Of a DNA stretch of 8,582 nucleotides, positions 1 through 5,839 are shown piece after piece. Each line of letters begins with the position of its first letter. Position 1 is the stretch's first letter. The notes beneath the pieces are model-generated. The model worked only from the letters and a program-made list of their open reading frames with translations, did not search any database and was not told the origin of the DNA. The DNA is from Bacteroidota bacterium (lineage in GTDB: Bacteria; Bacteroidota; Bacteroidia; Bacteroidales; Dysgonomonadaceae), in NCBI GenBank assembly GCA_023424395.1, contig JAFADY010000042.1, forward strand, positions 1 to 8,582. Reading direction: 5' to 3'. Position numbers and translations under genes: made by a program.

Positions 1-48
1 GAGGGAGCTTTTTATGAATAATAACAATTCTTTTTTCTTCCATCCACT
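1..48. repeat. Left copy of a 48-base terminal direct repeat
   Basis: Bases 1-48 are identical to 8535-8582. The repeat lies within the barstar coding frame, and overlapping the two copies restores one continuous gene. Confidence 0.95.
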
Positions 49-241
49 CATCTAAGTAACATAAAGAATCTGCTAACGCATCCCAATTAAACCCAAAATA
101 ATCGGGAAATTTAAAAGATTGATAATATAGACTAAAAATCTCTGTTCTATGTTTTATATCATCAACATACAAAGAATAAGAATTATTTGTGTCAATTTCC
201 GAAAAACAGTTATAATACAAAAAAGATTCATTCTTCTTCAT
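1..241 (-). CDS. Barstar-family RNase inhibitor, N-terminal part (gene continues across the window ends)
   Basis: Reading minus from an ATG at 241-239, the frame stays open to base 1. It carries on without a break at 8534 if the identical 48-base ends are overlapped, giving 133 residues with the stop at 8374. This part holds the barstar signature: residues 45-56 read FPDYFGFNWDAL, followed by A-D-S-L. That aligns with the barnase-binding helix of barstar, with Asp54 and Asp58 in the places of the barnase-contacting Asp35 and Asp39. Barstar proteins are cytosolic and plug the active site of barnase-type ribonucleases. There is no signal peptide, unlike most neighbouring genes. No RNase gene is visible beside it, so it is probably an orphan immunity gene. 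The start lies about 52 bases from repeat copy R1. Family assignment is confident; the toxin it neutralises is unknown. Confidence 0.85.
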   Translation of the reverse strand, partial: MKKNESFLYYNCFSEIDTNNSYSLYVDDIKHRTEIFSLYYQSFKFPDYFGFNWDALADSLCYLDEWMEEKRIVIIHKKLP

Positions 242-293
242 AAAATTTTAGGGTTTAAATCGAATAAAAGTTTTATAATGAACTGGAGAATAC

Positions 294-439
294 TACCCCC
301 GCTCGCGCGCTTTTGCAAAGTGTGTGTTGCTAAGCAACCCCCTTGGCTGGCGCAAGTCTCCAGACTTGTGCCTTGTTTAAAACAATTTCTATTTTGCTTC
401 GCAAACGCATTAATTACAAATTAGCGGGAGTAGGGGGTA
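294..439. repeat. Structured intergenic repeat R1 (long form)
   Basis: Outer arms TACCCCC (294-300) and GGGGGTA (433-439) are exact inverse complements. Inside are, in order: an extra hairpin CGCGCTTT-TGC-AAAGTGTG (306-324, with G/T pairs), a small hairpin GTTGC-TAA-GCAAC, hairpin I at 349-372 (GGCGCAAGTCT / CC / AGACTTGTGCC), a short palindrome TTGTTT-A-AAACAA, hairpin II TTTGC-TTC-GCAAA, and hairpin III TAATT-ACA-AATTA. It lies between the lipoprotein gene 459-896 and the barstar gene. It is the longest of the eight copies. Confidence 0.9.
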
Positions 440-458
440 ACCCATTTATATTACATCA

Positions 459-896
459 TTATTTCACTTTGTCCTTTGAAGGATACTCAACAACCCAATT
501 CATTTGACGCAAATCCGACAATGTTAAACGATAACGTTTCAAAATTGGAACATACTTACGAATTGTATCACAAGGTTCTGCGATGTAATTATCATATATT
601 TTAGAATCCATAACTAACAATTGTATATATGGGATTATTTCAAAATCAATTTCCCAAGAATTATGTAAGCTACTAAAATTATGTTGCGAATTAGAAGATA
701 TGCCTACGGCTCCCGTTCTGCAATGAAACAGTGTGTCTTTTTCCGAAATATTACCAGACACAAGTGCTTGACATACTATCTCGACATCAGAATTGTTAAC
801 AAATGCAATGTTACGATGTATCTCTTCATTTTCTGGGCAACCACAAAAAATAAATGAGATTGCTATTAATAATATTGAGTTTCTAAATTTTTTCAT
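459..896 (-). CDS. Small lipoprotein, paralogue of the 2606-3094 gene; possible immunity protein
   Basis: A 145-residue protein with a lysine-start, hydrophobic N-terminus (residues 4-17) and a probable lipobox ending at Cys20 (F-C-G-C), so it is likely a membrane-anchored lipoprotein. The mature part is soluble-looking. The C-terminal third has a recognisable pattern, ILKRY (118-122), then L-S-DL, NW (133-134) and EYP. The same pattern occurs in the lipoprotein at 2606-3094 (ILKRY 124-128, DL, NW 139-140, SYP); the segments around W-E-I also match, so the two are full-length paralogues. I recall similar unnamed lipoproteins in Bacteroides genomes but know of no proven function. It sits alone between repeats R1 and R2, its stop 19 bases from R1 and its start 58 bases from R2. 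A role as an immunity lipoprotein is inferred only from context. Confidence 0.82.
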   Translation of the reverse strand: MKKFRNSILLIAISFIFCGCPENEEIHRNIAFVNNSDVEIVCQALVSGNISEKDTLFHCRTGAVGISSNSQHNFSSLHNSWEIDFEIIPYIQLLVMDSKIYDNYIAEPCDTIRKYVPILKRYRLTLSDLRQMNWVVEYPSKDKVK

Positions 897-954
897 AATT
901 TTATCGTACTCTATGCTTTTTATAGTATAATCCGTTTCCTAATGTTCATATTAA

Positions 955-1056
955 ATCCCTTTCGCTGGCCCAAGCCTCCAGGCCTGCGCCTTATTTAAAA
1001 CAATTTCTATTTTGCTTCGCAAACGCACTAATTACAAATTAGCGCGAGCAAGGGAT
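955..1056. repeat. Structured intergenic repeat R2
   Basis: Outer arms ATCCCTT (955-961) and AAGGGAT (1050-1056) are perfect inverse complements and differ in sequence from the arms of every other copy. The core holds hairpin I in a changed form: CAAGCCT pairs with AGGCCTG, where a T-A pair of other copies has become C-G on both sides. The TTATTTAAAACAA linker, hairpin II (TTTGC-TTC-GCAAA) and hairpin III (CTAATT-ACA-AATTAG) follow. It separates the genes 1097-1807 and 459-896. Confidence 0.9.
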
Positions 1057-1096
1057 AGCCAAATTTTCTTTTAACCAAATAAAGCAACAGAAAATA

Positions 1097-1807
1097 TCAC
1101 TTTATCCAAAACGGATTTCCTCCAATTATAATATCCTTAATTTTTTCAAAGCCTTTATTAATAATGTTTTTTTGATAATATACTTCTCCGTCTAATTCTT
1201 CAATTCCTTTTTCAGTAAAGTCTAACCTAATAAGGTTATCATCATTTACACTAAACAACCCCGCCAAATTATAAATAGAAAAAACAGTTAATTTTGGATT
1301 CAAAGCCAAATACTCTTCAAGTTTTTCAAGAGAAAAATGCTTGTATCCAAAATTATAATTCTCTATCCAAACAATCCTATCATCAGGAATAATTTTCACG
1401 TCAGTTAAATTTTCAGTCAATGTTCTCTCTTTGTTATATTCTAACCATCTTTTGCTAAGTCCTTTCATAGATCTCATTACAATATATTTAGTTTCTTTTT
1501 TTACAACAATATATTGACTTTCGTAATCTTCAAAATAATCTATTAGAGAATTTAGCTTCGTATAATCACTCAACCCCTCATTTACTTCTGGATTTAGCAA
1601 ACTAAAAATTGGAATATTGAATTTTATATTTGCTGTGTCACTAATACTTAAATGTTTTGAATAATCTGTTCTCATATAATCGCGATTATTATATTCATAA
1701 ATATTTTCTTCAAATAATTTAAAAGAATATATTCGATATTTATCATCAGGTCTATATGAAACATTAACCATAAAATTAAAAATAATTAAAGAAACTAGGT
1801 ATTTCAT
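1097..1807 (-). CDS. Exported protein of unknown family, single-gene unit
   Basis: A 236-residue protein I do not recognise. The first 17 residues (MKYLVSLIIFNFMVNVS) look like a short signal peptide, without a lipobox, so export to the periplasm or beyond is likely. The mature part is rich in Lys, Glu, Tyr and Asn with no transmembrane stretch. Around 164-195 there is a pattern (LEKLEEYLALNPKLTVFSI then NLAGLFSVNDDNLIRLDF) loosely resembling a helix-strand repeat, but too short to name. The C-terminus ends GGNPFWIK. Base composition is very AT-rich like the other array genes. It lies between R2 and R3, with 67 bases from its start codon to the left arm of R3. Position in the array makes an immunity role possible; nothing in the protein proves it. 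Confidence 0.75.
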   Translation of the reverse strand: MKYLVSLIIFNFMVNVSYRPDDKYRIYSFKLFEENIYEYNNRDYMRTDYSKHLSISDTANIKFNIPIFSLLNPEVNEGLSDYTKLNSLIDYFEDYESQYIVVKKETKYIVMRSMKGLSKRWLEYNKERTLTENLTDVKIIPDDRIVWIENYNFGYKHFSLEKLEEYLALNPKLTVFSIYNLAGLFSVNDDNLIRLDFTEKGIEELDGEVYYQKNIINKGFEKIKDIIIGGNPFWIK

Positions 1808-1874
1808 ATTGTTAAAATTTAAAAGCTTGGAAAAGTTGCCTTAAGTTGTTGAATATTGACACTATAACCTCTAA

Positions 1875-1990
1875 CCCCTTCGCTGGCGCAAGTCTCCGGA
1901 CTTGTGCCTTGTTTAAAACAATTTCTATTTTGCTTCGCAAACGCACTAATTATAAATTAGCGCGAGCGGGGAGCGGGGGAGCGGGGGAGG
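1875..1990. repeat. Structured intergenic repeat R3 with expanded G-rich right arm
   Basis: Left arm CCCCTTCGCT (1875-1884) pairs with AGCGGGG-type units on the right. Hairpin I has a shifted loop (CAAGTC-TCCG-GACTTG), hairpin II is TTTGC-TTC-GCAAA and hairpin III is CTAATT-ATA-AATTAG. The right arm is expanded into three near-identical units (1965-1987). The right end is only 2 bases from the stop codon of the gene at 1993-2502. Confidence 0.88.
1965..1987. repeat. Tandem AGCGGGG(G) microrepeat in the arm of R3
   Basis: Three head-to-tail units, AGCGGGG (1965-1971), AGCGGGGG (1972-1979) and AGCGGGGG (1980-1987), followed by AGG. Each unit could pair with the CCCC..CGCT left arm of R3. Slippage would change the arm length. 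Confidence 0.8.
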
Positions 1991-1992
1991 CA

Positions 1993-2502
1993 TTATCTAT
2001 TGTTTACATGTAAATATAAAGATGAACTTACTAATGATATAAGTGGTCTTTGTCTTTTCACTCCTCTTTTATTTGTTATCATTGGATAGGCCCAAACCCG
2101 ATGAAAAACATACAGATTATTTTCACCCATTTTAAAAAACCTTTTTTCTATAATTACATTATATTTCTTAACAAATATTTCATCTGGTTTAATGATTTTG
2201 ATTGTATCGCTATCTGGATAATTTTTCAAATTATATAAAGCATCATCAAGTGTAAAATAACCTTTAAACGTATGTCCGATTGCTGTTGAAAATATATGTG
2301 AATAAGTTGGAAAGTATAATTTTATGTCATGATCTGTTTTGTTTCTGTAAATTAACTGTACTTTCACACTATCATTAAAATTAACAGAGTCGTTAGCAAA
2401 GCAAACATTAAATTCGACTTCATTTTCAGTTATTGTCATTTTTTGGCTTAAACATTCTAAAGAAACGAATATACTACTAATTAATATAATTATTTTTACC
2501 AT
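1993..2502 (-). CDS. Exported beta-rich protein of unknown family, single-gene unit
   Basis: A 169-residue protein starting MVKIIILISSIFVSLECLSQ, a clear signal peptide with likely cleavage before Gln20. An N-terminal Gln after cleavage is common in exported Bacteroidota proteins. The mature part alternates short polar strands (VEFNVCFAN, SVKVQLIYRN, HDIKLYFPTY, DTIKIIKPDEIFVKKYNVII, NNLYVFHRVWAY), suggesting an all-beta sandwich. The arrangement of a V-x-L-x-Y-x-N strand followed by a 'KPDE' turn and a K-x-Y-x-V strand resembles immunoglobulin-like domains, but I cannot name the family. The stop codon is 2 bases from the G-rich arm of R3 and the start about 55 bases from R4. It is probably a one-gene transcription unit; function is unknown. 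Confidence 0.75.
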   Translation of the reverse strand: MVKIIILISSIFVSLECLSQKMTITENEVEFNVCFANDSVNFNDSVKVQLIYRNKTDHDIKLYFPTYSHIFSTAIGHTFKGYFTLDDALYNLKNYPDSDTIKIIKPDEIFVKKYNVIIEKRFFKMGENNLYVFHRVWAYPMITNKRGVKRQRPLISLVSSSLYLHVNNR

Positions 2503-2557
2503 TATCTCGGAATTTTATAAATGAATTGAAACCTTTTGGGATAACTTGAATAATTAA

Positions 2558-2614
2558 CCCCCCTTGGCGCAAGTCTCCAGACTTGTGCCTTATTTAAAAC
2601 AATTTCTATTTTTC
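2558..2614. repeat. Truncated intergenic repeat R4
   Basis: Keeps the C-run left arm (2558-2563), hairpin I (GGCGCAAGTCT / AGACTTGTGCC, 2566-2589) and the TTATTTAAAACAA linker up to CTATTTTTC. It then stops where hairpin II begins in full copies. Hairpins II and III and the right arm are missing. The TAG stop of the gene 2606-3094 lies inside the remaining repeat, so the junction directly forms the end of that gene. Confidence 0.88.
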
Positions 2615-3094
2615 TTGATAAGGTGGATACATTTTAATATTCTTCATATTTTCGTTGGGAGGGTATGAAATAGTCCAATTATGGTTAATTAAATCCTTTA
2701 AACTTAAATCATACCTTTTTAATATTTTATATTCATTCGCGATTATATCCCAAGGGATATTTTCTATTAATTGAGCATCAAAGAAGTAAATCATTAATGT
2801 ATCTGAGTTAATTACATTTTTATATTTAAATAATATTTCCCAACAATCCCTTCCTAGATTTAAAGGTTCATCGCTTTCATTATTACTTAATATTTTATAG
2901 ATATGAGAATTATCCTTTAGGCCTGAATAATGAAAATCAGATGTGTCTGGATATAAATAACTTGCATTTACATAAATGGCATTTTTATAATTATTTATTA
3001 TTTTTATACTATGATGACAATCAGTTGAATTTTCATAGGTTCCACATGAAAGAAAAGGAAGATTCAAAATAATAAAGAAAACAATTTTTTTCAT
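2606..3094 (-). CDS. Small lipoprotein, paralogue of the 459-896 gene
   Basis: A 162-residue lipoprotein: MKKI start, hydrophobic stretch to residue 15 and a clean lipobox FLSC with lipidated Cys17. The mature part resembles the 459-896 lipoprotein throughout: I-K-I-I-N-N near 30-35, C-W-E-I-L-F near 84-89, and the C-terminal block ILKRY (124-128), L-S-L-K-DL, NW (139-140), SYPP. It has an extra tail of about 15 residues (MKNIKMYPPYQEK). The last codons, GAA AAA TAG, fall in the conserved linker of the truncated repeat R4, so the tail may have been made or reshaped by the recombination that joined gene and repeat. Start is 63 bases from R5. Function unknown; two diverged copies in one array fit a set of alternative immunity proteins against related toxins, which is inference. 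Confidence 0.82.
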   Translation of the reverse strand: MKKIVFFIILNLPFLSCGTYENSTDCHHSIKIINNYKNAIYVNASYLYPDTSDFHYSGLKDNSHIYKILSNNESDEPLNLGRDCWEILFKYKNVINSDTLMIYFFDAQLIENIPWDIIANEYKILKRYDLSLKDLINHNWTISYPPNENMKNIKMYPPYQEK

Positions 3095-3157
3095 ATTTTT
3101 TCATATTTATTGTTTTACATTGAATATATTAATTATTCCTGGAATTACAATTGTAGG

Positions 3158-3253
3158 CCCCTCGCTGGCGCAAGCCTCCAGACTTGTGCCTTATTTAAAA
3201 CAATTTCTATTTTGCTTTGCAAACGCACTAATTATAAATTAGGGGAGCGGGGG
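3158..3253. repeat. Structured intergenic repeat R5
   Basis: Left arm CCCCTCGCT (3158-3166) pairs with AGCGGGGG (3246-3253) with one bulge. Hairpin I has CAAGCCT opposite AGACTTG, one mismatch that would be a G-U pair in the minus-strand transcript. Hairpin II is TTTGC-TTT-GCAAA (loop changed, stem kept) and hairpin III is CTAATT-ATA-AATTAG. It lies between genes 3275-4000 and 2606-3094. Confidence 0.9.
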
Positions 3254-3274
3254 ATTTGGATTATTATAAACTAA

Positions 3275-4000
3275 TTATTTTATAAGCGAGAAACCTCTTC
3301 CTCTAAATTCAAAAGGTAAATAATTGCTGACAAGCATACCCTCTTTTCTTATCAAGACATGAAAATCTTTTTTCAGATATGCATCCTTTAATATAAGCAC
3401 GTTACCGCTTCTATCCCATTTCCCTGAAGACAATGAATAATCATACAAATAAATTCCATATGACCTATCCGCTCTGAATATTATCTTGTATTCAATGTTA
3501 TGAGATTTATATATTCCAGTGATAAAATTAAATTCTTGATCATTTTTATCATTAAACCCAGATTCCTTATTTTTTACCGGTAGAGATATATTCTCTGTCA
3601 AAAAACACATATTATTAGGGGTATTATCTGATAGAATAAAGAAATTCGTTTTCATCCATTCAAATCCATCAATTGTTTTTAAGATAGTTTTTTCTCTACC
3701 CGCTCTAACTATCTTCTCCTTTCGTAAGGATAATTGATAATTATTAAATTTATCTCTCAATGTATAAAATCTACTTGTTTTTTCAAAATTTCCAAAAGAC
3801 AATAAGTGAACCGCTAAAACATCTGAGTTAGATTTATGGTTTACGCATGAAAGAATATAGGTATTATCTGAATAGAAATCAATTGAAAATGACAAGTATT
3901 CAGACGTCGACATCCGATGTTCCATTGAATAATTTTGACTTTGGACACTCAGAATATGTAAGAACAAAAAAATTATCGTTATATTCTTCATAAAACTCAT
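3275..4000 (-). CDS. Exported protein with two similar halves, unknown family
   Basis: Up to 241 residues. Two starts are possible: ATG at 4000, or the ATG three codons in (3991), which begins MKNITIIFLFLHILSVQS and makes a more typical signal peptide with cleavage before Gln. I favour 3991. The mature protein appears to contain an internal duplication. Residues 38-95 read I-D-F-Y-S-D-N-T-Y-I ... S-F-G-N-F ... F-Y-T-L-R-D-K ... L-S-L-R-K-E. Residues 170-221 read I-I-F-R-A-D-R-S-Y-G-I ... S-S-G-K-W ... V-L-I-L-K-D-A ... V-L-I-R-K-E-G. The pattern 'F..D..Y, G.W, L.L.D' is what one sees in small lipocalin-like beta domains, so two such domains are plausible. No catalytic motif is visible. It is a single gene between R5 and R6; its role is unknown. 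Confidence 0.75.
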   Translation of the reverse strand: MSFMKNITIIFLFLHILSVQSQNYSMEHRMSTSEYLSFSIDFYSDNTYILSCVNHKSNSDVLAVHLLSFGNFEKTSRFYTLRDKFNNYQLSLRKEKIVRAGREKTILKTIDGFEWMKTNFFILSDNTPNNMCFLTENISLPVKNKESGFNDKNDQEFNFITGIYKSHNIEYKIIFRADRSYGIYLYDYSLSSGKWDRSGNVLILKDAYLKKDFHVLIRKEGMLVSNYLPFEFRGRGFSLIK

Positions 4001-4050
4001 TTATTCTAAATATTGGTAAAATTATTTGGTATGATTTAGGACCTTTTCTC

Positions 4051-4121
4051 CAGTTCGCGCGCTTTTACAAAGCGTGTGGTTGTTGCACCTTGTGCCTTGT
4101 TTAAAATAATTTCTATTTTTC
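4051..4121. repeat. Degraded and truncated intergenic repeat R6
   Basis: Contains the extra hairpin of the long form (CGCGCTTT-TAC-AAAGCGTG, one G/T pair), a damaged hairpin I of which only CCTTGTGCC is clear, and the TTGTTTAAAATAA linker. It ends at CTATTTTTC, the same base at which R4 is cut. Hairpins II, III and the right arm are absent. A seven-codon minus-strand remnant (MKTSEK then TAG, 4132-4112) ends inside it exactly as the 2606-3094 gene ends inside R4. Confidence 0.75.
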
Positions 4122-4323
4122 AGATGTTTTCATAGTTTTGATTATTTAAATTATAATATCCATATTATTTTTATCCAAATAATGTTCACAATTTTCTGTT
4201 ACTAATAATAAGATGAAATTATGCAAAAAACGCTGCATAGAAAATGAAGGAATTTTAAATTTTTTTCTACATCGCATACTTTTCCACATAAAACTCTGAA
4301 TTATTCTAACTTTACCAAAGTAT
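4122..4323. other. Non-coding gap between R6 and the barrel gene
   Basis: AT-rich and without a credible gene. A 67-codon minus frame (4349-4146) overlaps the end of the barrel gene, has no family resemblance and is taken as chance. The final 'TSEK-stop' remnant next to R6 hints that a cassette gene once ended here and was lost. I see no clear terminator hairpin with a T-run. Confidence 0.4.
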
Positions 4324-5040
4324 CTAAAAGAAATACCCCACCGACACATTTGCCGTCCACATTTTGGTTGTTGGCTTTATCGATCCTCCGTTTACTAGAT
4401 ATCCGAAAGCTGCCATATTGTTTAGCACATGCCTGAAACCAACGCCAACGGTCAGTTTATCCATCACTTCGGCACCTATTTCAGCTGCTAATCCCACATT
4501 CCACCGTTGCTGCATATACACGTTACTTTCTTCCGAATCCAATATGCGAATCTGAGGTTCGAACAGGCTCCATTTTACTTTCATCGATTCTCCTTCATAA
4601 GAGGTTTTAACATGTTGATTAGCGGATGGTGTGTATGTGGCAAAGCCTCCTCCCATGATGTACAGTTTTGTATTATCGGAAAGGTTGAACTTTGTCTTTA
4701 CATATACCGGCAACTGAAAAGTGTGCATATCCACAAAACCTTCTAAGGAAACTCCTTCCGGAACTTCCATCCCTTGCGTATATTTTTCTGAATTAATTGT
4801 TGAGCCACTATAAAAATACATCAACTCGGAGTGCAACCCGAAATGAGCGCCAAACATATATTCAGCCATAAAACCGGCATGTACGCCCATGCGTGGTTTG
4901 TAAATCTCTAATTCTACGCCGCCTATATTCATATTGGTATTCGATAAGTTTCCGCCTACTTTTAGACCGGTACGGAATTGAGCGAAAGCGGATGCTGTTA
5001 TTAAAAACAGCACCGCCATATTGATAATTCTTTTTTTCAT
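4324..5040 (-). CDS. PorT-family outer-membrane beta-barrel protein
   Basis: A 238-residue protein with a standard signal peptide (MKKRIINMAVLFLITASAFA, cleavage before Gln21). It begins F-R-T-G-L-K-V-G-G-N-L-S-N, the opening strand typical of the Bacteroidota OMP_b-brl_2/PorT-like family ('G.KgG.N.s'). Alternating barrel strands follow, e.g. GVHAGFMAEYMF, GLHSELMYFYSG, TFQLPVYVKTKF, LYIMGGGFATY, WNVGLAAEIGAEV, LTVGVGFRHVL, WTANVSVGYFF. It ends in Phe, the usual C-terminal signal for barrel insertion. The phrase 'LPVYVKTKF' near 110-118 is the family's common 'lPlllk' strand. Length is normal for the family. It is 38 bases downstream of the second barrel gene and probably co-transcribed with it. 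These proteins sit in the outer membrane; the substrate or role of this one cannot be read from sequence. Confidence 0.88.
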   Translation of the reverse strand: MKKRIINMAVLFLITASAFAQFRTGLKVGGNLSNTNMNIGGVELEIYKPRMGVHAGFMAEYMFGAHFGLHSELMYFYSGSTINSEKYTQGMEVPEGVSLEGFVDMHTFQLPVYVKTKFNLSDNTKLYIMGGGFATYTPSANQHVKTSYEGESMKVKWSLFEPQIRILDSEESNVYMQQRWNVGLAAEIGAEVMDKLTVGVGFRHVLNNMAAFGYLVNGGSIKPTTKMWTANVSVGYFF

Positions 5041-5078
5041 GATTGTATTAAAATCTTATGTGATGTTCGGTTTATGAA

Positions 5079-5783
5079 TTACCACGAACGGAAACTAATA
5101 AAAATGGTAGCCATCAGATTGGATACGCTTATCTTTTCTTCTGATTTTACATTTTGTCCTTCTACGTTCAAATTTTCAATGGATCCCATTACATACGATA
5201 ACTTCAAGCCAACGCCTGTTTTACTGTTTACTTTGTATTCTCCGGCAATTCCGGCATTTAAACCGAAAGTTGTTTTGCTGCCGTTCACGTTTACACCACT
5301 CATATTCATATCGGTATTGAAGAACAGAGGGCCAACCCCAACATTACTAACCAACAGGAATTTTTCAAATTCAGTACGTCCAACAAACGAAGCGCCTACG
5401 TATATAAAGTTTTGTGTTTCTTTATAATTCACAGCTTGTTCAGTGCCGGGAATGTTTATATTGTCTCCCGAAGTGCTTGCCGAGCAAAAATTGGCATTTA
5501 ATCCTAATCCCCAGCTTTCTTTGAAAAAATATTGCCCATCCGCATCTACGGTATAACCATGACGTAACTTTTTACTCATTTCATCCAGTTTTGAATCACC
5601 GGTTTTATCTATCTCACCAAGCCTGTATGCGTATCCGCCGCCAATAGCGAACCGAAAATCTTTGTAGTTACCCGGCGTTTGGTATTCAACATCATAGGGT
5701 GCAGACTGCTGTGCAGTTGCCGAAAAAGTTGCAGCGGAGTAAATGATAACGGCTGCTAACACGATAAAATAAATCTGTTTCAT
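5079..5783 (-). CDS. Outer-membrane beta-barrel protein (OMP_b-brl type)
   Basis: A 234-residue protein with a signal peptide (hydrophobic residues 6-22, cleavage after ATA before Gln25) and an eight-strand-like barrel. The strands include FRFAIGGGYAYRLG, YTVDADGQYFFKESWGLGLNANF, NFIYVGASFVGRTE, FLLVSNVGVGPLFF, TTFGLNAGIAGEYKV, TGVGLKLSYVMG and SNLMATIFISFRSW. The 'GGGYAYR' opening, the central 'GVGPLFF' strand and an aromatic last residue (Trp) fit the small outer-membrane barrel class (OMP_b-brl). It lies 56 bases after the lipoprotein gene and 38 before the PorT-like gene, same strand, so these three look like one transcription unit. Composition is less AT-rich than the flanking array genes. 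The class is clear; cargo or function is unknown. Confidence 0.82.
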   Translation of the reverse strand: MKQIYFIVLAAVIIYSAATFSATAQQSAPYDVEYQTPGNYKDFRFAIGGGYAYRLGEIDKTGDSKLDEMSKKLRHGYTVDADGQYFFKESWGLGLNANFCSASTSGDNINIPGTEQAVNYKETQNFIYVGASFVGRTEFEKFLLVSNVGVGPLFFNTDMNMSGVNVNGSKTTFGLNAGIAGEYKVNSKTGVGLKLSYVMGSIENLNVEGQNVKSEEKISVSNLMATIFISFRSW

Positions 5784-5839
5784 AAATTGATAATGTTTAA
5801 TGTTGATTATGGAAGAATGTTTTTACTTTTTTTATACGG

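Noticed and set aside
349..372. Hairpin I as an ordinary rho-independent terminator
   Set aside because: On the transcribed minus strand the hairpin is not followed by a T-run, and the element has several further conserved hairpins that a terminator would not need.
149..424. 91-codon plus-strand frame
   Set aside because: It runs antisense to barstar and through all hairpins of R1; no signal peptide or family pattern.
294..439. Repeats as classical integron attC sites
   Set aside because: The attC core pair (RYYYAAC and GTTRRRY at the ends) is not consistently present, and here the interior rather than the ends is conserved. A GTTGGGT next to R8 has no partner and is not repeated in the other copies.
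4146..4349. 67-codon minus-strand frame
   Set aside because: Overlaps the end of the barrel gene in another frame and continues into AT-rich spacer; composition gives no sign of coding.
5074..5427. 117-codon plus-strand frame
   Set aside because: Antisense shadow of the OMP_b-brl gene, which has a clear signal peptide and barrel strands.
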